DNA from: Acidobacteria bacterium AB60
Lineage (GTDB): Bacteria; Acidobacteriota; Terriglobia; Terriglobales; Acidobacteriaceae
DNA length: 64,000 bases
Direction: 5' to 3'
Assembly: GCA_008682415.1 (NCBI GenBank)
Contig: VANK01000017.1
Location: 1 to 64,000 of the forward strand
A program made the position numbers and the translations under genes. The notes beneath the pieces are model-generated. The model ran no database searches. It saw nothing but the letters and a program-made list of their open reading frames with translations, and was not told the DNA's origin. Positions 14,855 to 22,342 of this stretch are shown here, one piece after another (the first letter of the stretch is position 1; each line of letters starts with the position of its first letter).

Positions 14855-16846
14855 TCATTTTTCGAAGAAGGACTCCACGTCCCGGAGGTTTGTCGTCATG
14901 CGGTAGGGGGGGAGGCTTTGGAGGAAGGATTGGCCGTAGCGTTGGCGGCGGATGCGGGGGTCGAGGAGGACCAGGACACCGCGATCTTCGAGCGAGCGGA
15001 TGAGGCGGCCGAAGCCCTGCTTGAGTGTGAGGATGGCCTCGGGAACCTGGTAGTCGAAGAAGGGCTTGCCGCCGGCCTCTTCGATGGCCTTCATGCGCGC
15101 CTGCACGACGGGGTCGTTGGGAACGGCGAAAGGGAGGCGGTCGATGATGACGCAGCTCAGGGCTTCGCCCTGGACGTCGACGCCCTGCCAAAAACTCGAG
15201 GTGCCGAAGAGGACGGCGTTGGGGGTGGCGCGAAACTCTTCGAGCAGCGCCTTGCGAGGCGCGGTGCCGTGCAGAAGGATGGGCCAGTCGAGGACCGGAA
15301 GCAGGCGCTCGTAGAGGTCGCGCATCTGGCTGTAGCTGGTGAAGAGGCAGAAGGCACGGCCCTGGCTGATATCGAGGACCCGGCGGATGGTCTCGGCGGC
15401 GGCGGCGGCGAAGTCGGGCTCGCGGGGGTCGGGCATCTCCGGCGGGAGATAGAGCAGGGCCTGTTCGCCGTAGCGGAAGTGGGAGGGCACGACGAGTTCG
15501 CGGGCCTCGTTCATGCCGAGGCGCTTGCGGATGTGCGCGAAGCCGCCCTGCACGGTGAGGGTGGCGGAGGTGAGCACAACGGTGGGGATGGATTCGAAGA
15601 CGAGCTCGGAGAGGAGCTCGGAGACGTCGATGGGCGTGGCCTGAACGAACGTGTTGCGGGCTCCTGTGCGGAGGGCGGGCGCTTTTCGGTCTGAGGCTCC
15701 AAAGGCGCGGCGTTCGAGCCAGTAGACGATATTGCTGGCGTTGGACTCGAGGAGGAACTCGAGCTCGCTGCGCAGGCGGGCGACCCGTTTGCGCAGGCCG
15801 GGGGCCTCGTCGATCTCCTTGAGATTGGCCAGCTCATCTTCAAGGCGGCGCAGGGTGGCGCGGACGCCCATGTAGAGGTCGCCGGAGGACTCGAGGAACT
15901 CTTCGCGGCCGAGGAAGGGCTGGCGGCCGTCGCCGCTCATGGGAAGGCCGGCGAAGAACATGCGGGCGCGATCGCGAAGCTGGGCGGTAAGGGCGGGCAG
16001 GCCGAGTGCGCCCTCTTTGCCGCGAAGCATAGTGTCGGCATCGCGGGCCAGCTCCTCAAAGCGCACGTTGGAGACGGAGAGACCGAAGTAGCTGGAGGCG
16101 ACCTCTTCCAGCTCGTGGGCTTCGTCGAAGACGACGGCGGCAGCTTCGGGGAGGATGCCGGCGTCGGGTGCGCCGGCGGCCTCGCGCTTGACGGCGAGGT
16201 CGGCGAAGAAGAGGTGGTGATTGACGATGATGACGTCGGACTCGAGGGCGGCGCGGCGCATCTCGGTGATGAAGCAGCGCTGGTAGCTGGGGCAGGTCTG
16301 GCCGAGGCAGGCGTCGGAGCGCGCGTCGAGCTTGGCCCAGAGGGCGCTGGATTCGGGGAGGCCGGAGATCTCGGCGCGGTCGCCGGTTTCGGTGGTCTGC
16401 TCCCACTCGGCGATCTGGCGGTACTGGTCGATCTCTTCCAGGCCGTTGAGGATGGGCTGATTGCGCAGGGTGACGAGCTTGTGGCGGCAGAGGTAGTTGG
16501 CGCGGCCCTTCATCATGGTGACGCGCAGCTTGCCGAGCAGCGACTCGAGGAAGGGGATGTCGCGGAAGTAAAGCTGGTCCTGCAGAGCCTTGGTGCCGGT
16601 GGAGATGATGACGCGCTGGCCGGTGCGCAGGGCGGGCAGCAGGTAGGCGAGGGTTTTTCCCGTGCCGGTGCCGGCCTCGACGATGAGGTGGCGGCGCTCG
16701 GCCATGGCGCGCTCGACGGCCTTGGCCATCTCCATCTGGCCGGGGCGGTACTCGTAGGGGAGGGGCGAACCGGCGAGGATGCCTCCAGGCGCAAAGAACT
16801 CGTGCAGGGTAGGGAGTGCGCGGACCTGGGTGTCGATGGAGGCCAT
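14855..16846 (-). CDS. DinG/XPD-family ATP-dependent DNA helicase
   Basis: 663 aa SF2 helicase. Walker A EAGTGTGKT at 57-65, DEAH at 241-244, and four Cys at 120, 180, 185 and 191 spaced like the [4Fe-4S] cluster of DinG/XPD helicases. HELICc motifs include VLTSATL, FCLFTSYS, LFGTSSFWQGVDVQGEALSCVIIDRLPF and QGFGRLIRS. It unwinds DNA 5' to 3', probably for repair or R-loop removal. Of the YoaA/DinG lineage; no exonuclease domain is present. Confidence 0.92.
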   Translation of the reverse strand: MASIDTQVRALPTLHEFFAPGGILAGSPLPYEYRPGQMEMAKAVERAMAERRHLIVEAGTGTGKTLAYLLPALRTGQRVIISTGTKALQDQLYFRDIPFLESLLGKLRVTMMKGRANYLCRHKLVTLRNQPILNGLEEIDQYRQIAEWEQTTETGDRAEISGLPESSALWAKLDARSDACLGQTCPSYQRCFITEMRRAALESDVIIVNHHLFFADLAVKREAAGAPDAGILPEAAAVVFDEAHELEEVASSYFGLSVSNVRFEELARDADTMLRGKEGALGLPALTAQLRDRARMFFAGLPMSGDGRQPFLGREEFLESSGDLYMGVRATLRRLEDELANLKEIDEAPGLRKRVARLRSELEFLLESNASNIVYWLERRAFGASDRKAPALRTGARNTFVQATPIDVSELLSELVFESIPTVVLTSATLTVQGGFAHIRKRLGMNEARELVVPSHFRYGEQALLYLPPEMPDPREPDFAAAAAETIRRVLDISQGRAFCLFTSYSQMRDLYERLLPVLDWPILLHGTAPRKALLEEFRATPNAVLFGTSSFWQGVDVQGEALSCVIIDRLPFAVPNDPVVQARMKAIEEAGGKPFFDYQVPEAILTLKQGFGRLIRSLEDRGVLVLLDPRIRRQRYGQSFLQSLPPYRMTTNLRDVESFFEK

Positions 16847-16908
16847 TGGAGCGGGCTGCTCTCTTCATCATAGTGAGGGTGTGCTGAAGAGACGAATGCC
16901 GCGGATCA

Positions 16909-16943
16909 TTGACCCGTAGAAGTGGACTAAGTAGACTTAGTCC
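16909..16943 (+). promoter_or_regulatory. toxin-antitoxin promoter with perfect operator palindrome
   Basis: GGACTAAGT-AG-ACTTAGTCC (16924-16943) is a perfect 9-bp inverted repeat ending at the base before the antitoxin ATG. A TTGACC (-35) at 16909-16914 and TAGACT (-10) at 16932-16937 with 17-bp spacing place the transcription start at about the ATG itself, implying a leaderless mRNA. The palindrome covers the -10, as expected for autorepression by the antitoxin complex. Promoter boxes are read by eye. Confidence 0.65.
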
Positions 16944-17243
16944 ATGGCGTATACCGTGCATCAGGCGAAGACCCAGTTCTCGCGGCTGCTGAAAGAGGTC
17001 GAGGCGGGCAAGGAAGTGATTGTGATGCGGGGGAAGAAGCCGGTGGCGAAGTTGGTGCCCGTGGAACAGCCTGGGAAAGAGGAGCTTCCTTTCCGGCTTT
17101 TGGGAGCTTATCGGGGCAAGATTGCATTTGACGACAGCGCGCTAGCTCCGGCGACGGATGAGGATCTGATCGAGATGGGATTCGACGATCTTGCTGGCGT
17201 GCCCCTGGCGCCTCCGCCGGCTGGAAATGTTGAGCCGAAGTGA
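16944..17243 (+). CDS. Phd/YefM-family antitoxin
   Basis: 99 aa. AYTVHQAKTQFSRLLKEVEAGKEVIVMRGKKPVAKLVPVE is the complete Phd/YefM DNA-binding fold; the C-terminal part (about 50-99) is the toxin-neutralising region. It is followed by a VapC toxin with 4-bp overlap. Binding to the palindrome upstream would autoregulate the pair. There is no ribosome-binding site; translation may start on a leaderless message. Confidence 0.9.
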   Translation: MAYTVHQAKTQFSRLLKEVEAGKEVIVMRGKKPVAKLVPVEQPGKEELPFRLLGAYRGKIAFDDSALAPATDEDLIEMGFDDLAGVPLAPPPAGNVEPK

Positions 17244-17626
17244 AGTTTCTCGTCGACACGCATGTATTTCTGTGGGCGATCCTGACGCCGGAGCGGTTCA
17301 CGGATCGAGTTCGGGATATCTTCTTGGACAAGCGAGTCGAACTGGTGGTCTCAATCGCCACTCCGTGGGAGATCGCCATCAAGACGGGAATTGGGAAGCT
17401 GAAGAATGGAGCGGTGATCTTGAACGCCTTTGAGAGCCGCTTAGCTTCAGGCGGATACAGCTTACTCGGATTATCGGTCGAGCACGCGATTGCGAGCGGT
17501 CTGCTGCCACGGCATCACAAGGATCCGTTCGATCGGCTGCTGATTGCACAGGCGCTCGACCTCAATGTCCCAATTCTGAGCAGCGACGATGTCTTTGACC
17601 GGTACGGTGTGGCCCGAATCTGGTAG
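17240..17626 (+). CDS. vapC: VapC-type PIN-domain toxin
   Basis: 128 aa from a GTG that overlaps the antitoxin stop. PIN-domain acidic residues are visible in LVDTHVFLW (Asp5), the SIATPWEIAIKTGIGKL block (Glu) and HHKDPFDRLLIAQAL (Asp), with a last Asp in SSDDVFDRYG. Such toxins are Mg-dependent RNases, usually cutting tRNA or rRNA. It belongs to the PIN subgroup paired with Phd-type rather than AbrB-type antitoxins. Confidence 0.92.
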   Translation: MKFLVDTHVFLWAILTPERFTDRVRDIFLDKRVELVVSIATPWEIAIKTGIGKLKNGAVILNAFESRLASGGYSLLGLSVEHAIASGLLPRHHKDPFDRLLIAQALDLNVPILSSDDVFDRYGVARIW

Positions 17627-17693
17627 TGAACAAGCGAGAATGGAACAAGGAAGCCGTTAACAAGGCCAGCTGAGCCTGGCCGGGAGAGTTCGT

Positions 17694-19211
17694 TTGCCAA
17701 CGTATCGCAGATCGGTCGTGCCGTCGCCGGCCAAGGATGAGGCCCTGCCGCTGGTGGCCATCGTGGGTCGGCCCAACGTGGGCAAGTCCACGCTGTTCAA
17801 CCGGCTGACCAAGACGCGGCGTTCGATTGTGGGTGATGAGCCCGGGATCACAAGGGACCGCATCTACGGCGCGTATGAGTGGGCGGGGCGGCGGTTCCGG
17901 CTGGTGGACACGGGGGGGATTGTGCCGGATGATCCGGAGCTGATTCCCACGGAGATCTACAACCAGGCCAGGGTGGCGCTGGAGGAGGCCGACGCGTTGG
18001 TGCTGGTGGTGGACGCGCGCACGGAGCTGGCCAGCCCCGACTACGACCTGGTGCGCATGCTGCTGCGGGGCGGCAAGCCGCTGTTTCTGGCGGTCAACAA
18101 GGTGGAGGGCGAAGCCATTGCTGCGGAGGCGGAGAACTTCCGCCGGCTGGGGATTCGCGCGGTGTATCCGGTGAGCGCGGAACACGGGTTGGGCGTTGGG
18201 GAGTTGCTGGATGCGGTTGCCGAAGCAGTGCCGGAAAAGCAGGGAACAGGGAATAGGGAACAGGGAACAGTTGAAGACGCCGACGCGTCGTCGCTGGATG
18301 AGGGCCACGACGAGAATGCCGGTGGGGACCCTGCGGATCAGGCGGCAGGCGGGGAGAAGCTGCATCGCACGCACGGGGAGTTTGAGCAGCACGAGACGTC
18401 GATTGCGATCATCGGGCGGCCGAATGTGGGCAAGTCGACGCTGCTGAACGCGCTGACGGGGACGGAGCGGGCCATCGTGTCGCCCATTGCTGGGACGACC
18501 CGGGATGCGGTGGACGAGGTGGTGGCGTTCGAGGGGAAGCAATTGCGGTTCGTGGATACGGCGGGGATCCGGCGCAAGGGCAAGACCCACCTGATGGCGG
18601 AGAAGCTGAGCGTGGTGATGGCGCGGCGTCATCTGGAGGCGGCGGATGTGGCGCTGCTGGTGATTGACGCGACCGAGGGTGTGACGGCGAGTGACGCGAC
18701 CATCGGCGGCTACGCGCATGAGAGCGGCCGCAGCGTGATACTGATTGTGAACAAGTGGGACGCGGTGACGACGGGTCGGACCGACGGCAAGCCGCCCGCC
18801 GATCGCGAGATCTTCGAGAAGCAGCTGCGGCGAGCGCTGAAGTACCTGAGCTATGCGCCGATAATCTTTCTGTCGGCCCTTGAGGGCAAGGGGATGCAGC
18901 GGGTGCAGCGCGAGATTGTGGCCGTAGCGGCAGAGCGGCGCAAGCGCGTGACCACGGGACAGATGAACCGGTTCCTCGAATCGATTGATTTTCAGAGGGC
19001 GCCGGTGCCGATGGCCAAGCGTATCCGGATTTTCTATATGACGCAGGCCGCGGTGGCGCCGCCCACGTTTGTGCTGTTCACCGACCGCGAGGTGAAGCTG
19101 CACTTCGCTTTCGAGCGGTTTCTGGAGAATCAGATTCGCGATGCGTTCGGGTTCAAGGGGACGCCGATCTGGTTCAAGGTGAAGGCGAGAAATGCAGGGA
19201 ATAGGGAATAG
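17694..19211 (+). CDS. der: ribosome biogenesis GTPase Der
   Basis: 505 aa, longer than the usual about 440-490. Two G domains are complete: GRPNVGKS at 25-32 and 241-248, with DTGG/DTAG (G3) and NKVE/NKWD (G4), followed by the KH-like C-terminal domain (APVPMAKRIRIFYMTQ). It is essential for 50S subunit assembly. The reading starts with TTG at 17694. Residues about 181-232 between the G domains form a long acidic, low-complexity linker whose start (QGTGNREQGT) is encoded by a 7-bp intergenic-type array, and the last residues (AGNRE) plus stop are encoded by another copy. Confidence 0.95.
   Translation: MPTYRRSVVPSPAKDEALPLVAIVGRPNVGKSTLFNRLTKTRRSIVGDEPGITRDRIYGAYEWAGRRFRLVDTGGIVPDDPELIPTEIYNQARVALEEADALVLVVDARTELASPDYDLVRMLLRGGKPLFLAVNKVEGEAIAAEAENFRRLGIRAVYPVSAEHGLGVGELLDAVAEAVPEKQGTGNREQGTVEDADASSLDEGHDENAGGDPADQAAGGEKLHRTHGEFEQHETSIAIIGRPNVGKSTLLNALTGTERAIVSPIAGTTRDAVDEVVAFEGKQLRFVDTAGIRRKGKTHLMAEKLSVVMARRHLEAADVALLVIDATEGVTASDATIGGYAHESGRSVILIVNKWDAVTTGRTDGKPPADREIFEKQLRRALKYLSYAPIIFLSALEGKGMQRVQREIVAVAAERRKRVTTGQMNRFLESIDFQRAPVPMAKRIRIFYMTQAAVAPPTFVLFTDREVKLHFAFERFLENQIRDAFGFKGTPIWFKVKARNAGNRE
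18240..18270. repeat. 7-bp array inside der (linker)
   Basis: Units CAGGGAA/TAGGGAA repeated four times and in frame with der. The same family is intergenic elsewhere (10361, 61785). It encodes QGTGNREQGT at the junction of the two G domains. Confidence 0.85.
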
Positions 19212-19218
19212 GGAATAG
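19195..19218. repeat. 7-bp array at the der stop codon
   Basis: CAGGGAA followed by TAGGGAA units; the last sense codons of der and its TAG stop are part of the array. Confidence 0.8.
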
Positions 19219-19594
19219 CGACGAGTGTCGATCCGTTCTATGAGCACGAGAATACAAGGTGCGTCGATTCTCTGCGACGGCGTAAGCGTGAAACGAACGA
19301 TGCGGTTCAGCAACGGCTCCGTTTCAAGATTGTCAGCAAAGTGGAGCGAAATTTCGCGAGTGCTGGCGTTTAGGCGCGATTGCTTTGCTTACAGATCTGC
19401 TCTGTCTTGCATTTGAAATGGATGACGTATCTCTCGAGTTTGATAAAGAGATGGAAGGGGTGGGAATCGATGATTGATTCCGCTCCCGGCTATTTGCCGG
19501 GTTTTCCGAGGCGCGATCAATGGTGGGACAATTGTGCAGCCGCCGTTCGCCACAAACCTGATTCAGCTCTTCCCACCTAATCCCACTAACTGAC
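19219..19594. other. intergenic region with possible decayed coding traces
   Basis: No intact gene. Two short plus-strand frames read like protein fragments (one around 19217-19371 ending NFASAGV, one around 19378-19470 ending EKMEGVGIDD-like), but they are out of frame with each other and lack starts. GC is lower than in neighbours. It may be a relic of a lost gene, or chance. Confidence 0.35.
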
Positions 19595-20167
19595 TCAGGA
19601 CCGTGCCACGGCTTCCTCCACCGGCTGCCGTATCGACGACGTGCGATAACCCTGCTCGGCGAGGTGCTTGCCCATTTGGTCGTACATCGCGGGGTCGGTG
19701 GGCTGCACGGTGCCGAGGCCGTCGACGTAGCGGTTGTACATACAGAAGGCCGCGGCGATGAGCACGGTGTCGTGAATCTCGAGATCGGTGGCGCCTTCGC
19801 GGCGCGCGGCCGCCACGTCGGCGGAGGTCACGAGCTTGCCGTCCTGCTGCACCTTGCCCGCAATGACCAGCAAAGCTTTCAGCTTGGGGGAGATCTCGGC
19901 GTGGAGGAAGTCCGTCTTGATTGCTTCGACGGTGGCATAGCCGCCAAGATGATTGGCGGCCGCCGCGCCGTGGCTGAGGGCGCAGAACTGGGTGCCGTTG
20001 CGCGACGACACATAGGTCGCGATCAGTTCGCGCTCGCCCGGCGTGAGCGAATTTGGCTCATGGAGCAGGATGTGCGCCAGCTCGCGCATGGGTTTGGCGG
20101 TTTCGGGGCGAAATGCGAATCCGGCGCTGATGCCGGGGAGGCCTTCGGGGAGGTCGATGTGGGGCAT
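19595..20167 (-). CDS. AhpD-like carboxymuconolactone decarboxylase family protein (copy A)
   Basis: 190 aa from the ATG at 20165-20167. The all-helical CMD/AhpD fold is clear (LTPGERELIATYVSSRN, ALLVIAGKVQQDGKLVTSADVAAARREGATDLEIHDTVLIAAAFCMYNRYVDGL). In peroxidase-related members the active site is C-x-x-C-x3-H; here it reads NGTQFCALSH, with Thr59 in place of the first Cys, leaving Cys62 and His66. Thioredoxin-like dithiol peroxidase chemistry is therefore doubtful. Follows its paralogue (20193-20771) by 25 bp and shares its leader sequence. Confidence 0.88.
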   Translation of the reverse strand: MPHIDLPEGLPGISAGFAFRPETAKPMRELAHILLHEPNSLTPGERELIATYVSSRNGTQFCALSHGAAAANHLGGYATVEAIKTDFLHAEISPKLKALLVIAGKVQQDGKLVTSADVAAARREGATDLEIHDTVLIAAAFCMYNRYVDGLGTVQPTDPAMYDQMGKHLAEQGYRTSSIRQPVEEAVARS

Positions 20168-20192
20168 GGGAACTCCGAGAGAAGTGAATGAA

Positions 20193-20771
20193 TCAGGAAT
20201 GCGCCGCCGATGCATGAGCGGCGAGATACTCTTCGCTTACCTTCACATAGCCGTCGCGGGCTACGCGGGGGCCGCGCTCGCGGTAGAAGGCCTCGTCCTG
20301 AGGCTGGTAGGTGCCGAGGCCGTCGACGTAGCGGTTGTACATGCAGAAGGCCGCGGCGATGAGGATGGTGTCGTGAATCTCGAGATCCGTGGCTCCTTCG
20401 CGCCGCGCGGCTTGCACATCGTCTTTTGAGACGAGCTTGCCGTCCTGCTGCACTTTGGCAGCAATGGCCAGCAGCGCCTTGAGCTTGGGCGAGATGGCTG
20501 CCTCCATGAAATCGACCTTCACCTGCTTCACTAGCGCCTCGTCACCGTTGAGGTGCGCCGCCGCGATCGCGCCATGAATGCTGTGGCAGTAATGGGTGCA
20601 ATTGCGGCTGGAGACGTAGGTGGCGATCAGTTCGCGCTCGCCGCGGGTGAGGGTGCTGGGGCCTTGCAGCAGAACTTCAACCAGCGCATTGAGGGGCCGT
20701 GCGGTTTCGGGACGGAACGCCATGGCGCCGCGGATGCCGGGCAGATCGTCGGGGAGAGGGATGTGGGGCAT
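20193..20771 (-). CDS. AhpD-like carboxymuconolactone decarboxylase family protein (copy B)
   Basis: 192 aa, clearly a tandem paralogue of copy A, identical in start (MPHI.LP..LPGI) and domain layout. Its active-site segment reads NCTHYCHSIH: the canonical first Cys position is Thr59, but a Cys sits one residue earlier (Cys58), giving CxxxC with Cys62 and His66. Whether this displaced pair can form a working disulfide is unknown. An 8-bp array lies just upstream of the start. Confidence 0.88.
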   Translation of the reverse strand: MPHIPLPDDLPGIRGAMAFRPETARPLNALVEVLLQGPSTLTRGERELIATYVSSRNCTHYCHSIHGAIAAAHLNGDEALVKQVKVDFMEAAISPKLKALLAIAAKVQQDGKLVSKDDVQAARREGATDLEIHDTILIAAAFCMYNRYVDGLGTYQPQDEAFYRERGPRVARDGYVKVSEEYLAAHASAAHS

Positions 20772-20785
20772 GGGGGACTCCGAGA

Positions 20786-20830
20786 GAAGTGAATGAGTGA
20801 AGAAGTGAATAAGTGAAGAGGTGAAAAAGA
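20786..20830. repeat. 8-bp array (AAGTGAAT family)
   Basis: Five to six units of (A/G)AGTGAA(T/G) in the gap between the permease gene and the AhpD-like copy B. A truncated piece (GAGAGAAGTGAATGA) also precedes copy A, so the array start was included in the tandem duplication. Confidence 0.85.
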
Positions 20831-20846
20831 TGGCGCGCGTGGGTGG

Positions 20847-22193
20847 TCAGGTTTCAGGTTCGAGGGCGGGAGACGCGCTGGGGCGGTTTTTGCCGGCGCG
20901 GAGGAGCAGGGCGCGGACGGGGAGGCCGGCGAGCACGATGGCCGCGCCAGCCATGGCCGGAACCGGCTGGTGCATGAGCAGCATGAAGGCCAGTGCGGCT
21001 GAGCAGAGAACGAAGAAGACGGGAGCCACGGGATACCACCAGCGGCGCACCGGGGTGATGGCGCGGAAGAGGGTGGCGGCAGTGAGGGCGAGGAAGACGA
21101 CCGCGGAGAAGATGATGAAGGCGAGGATGCGGTCGAAGGCGCCCAGGAAGAGGATGAGGAGAGCCATGGCCGTTTGCAGCAGGACGGCGTTGGCCGGCGT
21201 GCCGAACCGGGGATGCAGGCGGGCAAAGACGGCAAGCGGCCCGGTCTCGGCCTCTTCGCGGGCGAGGGCAAAGGTGACGCGGGGGACGGCCATATTGAGG
21301 ACCATGAGGCCCCCAAGAACGCAGATCAGGACGCAGACGGAGAGCACGCTGCCGCCTGCGGGTCCGAAGAGCGCCGCTCCGAATTGCGCGACGAAGCCTG
21401 CGTCGCTGGTGATCTGCGCGCTGGGAACCACGGCGACGAAGGCCAGGCTGAGCAGCAGATAAAGGGCGGTGACGACGAGAACGCCGCCGGTAAAGGCGAT
21501 GGGCAGGGTGCGCTCGGGATTGCGAACCTGGCCGGCGATCTTGCCGGCCTCCCACCATCCGCCGAAGCAGAAGAAGGCGCTGACCGCGGCTCCGGCGATG
21601 GCGCCGGCGAGCGGGTCGGCGCCGGCTGGACGCTGGGCGGAAGACAGATTGGCGAGAGAAGCATGGGGCGAGGCCAGGGCCCAGCCCACCAGGCCGACCA
21701 GGAGCGGAACCTTGATCCAGTTGAGGGTGCTCATCACGCCGCTGCTCAGGCGGGTTCCAAAGTAGTTGAGAGCGCCGAAGGCGAGGATCAGGATTGCCGG
21801 AACGAGGCGGGCGGCGGCGGGCGAGAGGGGCAGGAGCGTCTGCAGGTAGGGGGTAAGCCCCACGCAGAGCGCGGCCGAGACGCCGGGATACATCACGATG
21901 GCGGCCATCCAGCCATAGAGGAAGGCGACGTTGCGCCCGAAGCCGCGGCGCAGGTAGAGGTACTCGCCTCCGTCGTAGGGATTGCGGATGGCGAGTTCCG
22001 TAAAGCAGAAGGCGCCGGCCAGGGTCATGAGCGCCATGCCGCACCAGACCGCGGCAAGGAGCAGGGGAGACGCCAGGGAGCGGACCATCCCGGCGGGGGT
22101 GAGAAAGATGCCCAGCGAGATGGCTTCGCCGGTGACAACCGCGGTGGCAGACCACACGCCCATCTGCCGAACTTGTTGGGGAAGCCCTGCCAT
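20847..22193 (-). CDS. APC-superfamily amino acid permease
   Basis: 448 aa from the ATG at 22191-22193, with about twelve membrane helices. The first helix region (GVWSATAVVTGEAISLGIFLTPAGMVRSLASP) contains the G-x-G/T-type substrate site of APC transporters; GGEYLYLRRGFGRNVAFLYGW is the conserved helix 2-3 segment. It imports or exchanges an amino acid across the inner membrane; substrate not predictable. The M1-like peptidase gene lies directly upstream on the same strand. Confidence 0.88.
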   Translation of the reverse strand: MAGLPQQVRQMGVWSATAVVTGEAISLGIFLTPAGMVRSLASPLLLAAVWCGMALMTLAGAFCFTELAIRNPYDGGEYLYLRRGFGRNVAFLYGWMAAIVMYPGVSAALCVGLTPYLQTLLPLSPAAARLVPAILILAFGALNYFGTRLSSGVMSTLNWIKVPLLVGLVGWALASPHASLANLSSAQRPAGADPLAGAIAGAAVSAFFCFGGWWEAGKIAGQVRNPERTLPIAFTGGVLVVTALYLLLSLAFVAVVPSAQITSDAGFVAQFGAALFGPAGGSVLSVCVLICVLGGLMVLNMAVPRVTFALAREEAETGPLAVFARLHPRFGTPANAVLLQTAMALLILFLGAFDRILAFIIFSAVVFLALTAATLFRAITPVRRWWYPVAPVFFVLCSAALAFMLLMHQPVPAMAGAAIVLAGLPVRALLLRAGKNRPSASPALEPET

Positions 22194-22255
22194 GGTCTCG
22201 TCATGGTAATCGATGGGTGGCCGGGAAGCGCATCCATCGGAGGGTGGAATAGAGA

Positions 22256-22342
22256 CAGTGATCAAGTGAAAAAGTGATTGAGTGATGAAGAAAGCCAGTC
22301 TGACTTCTCGATCACTCCATCACTTGGATCACTCAGATCACG
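22256..22342. repeat. inverted pair of 8-bp arrays without cargo
   Basis: A forward array of AGTGATNA units (22257-22290) is followed after about 18 bp by the inverse array (22309-22341, TCACTNNA units), forming a long imperfect hairpin. The stop codon of the peptidase gene (TGA, 22338-22340) is in the inverse array. Same repeat family as those flanking the four-helix-bundle genes at 52.4 and 54.0 kb. Confidence 0.85.
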
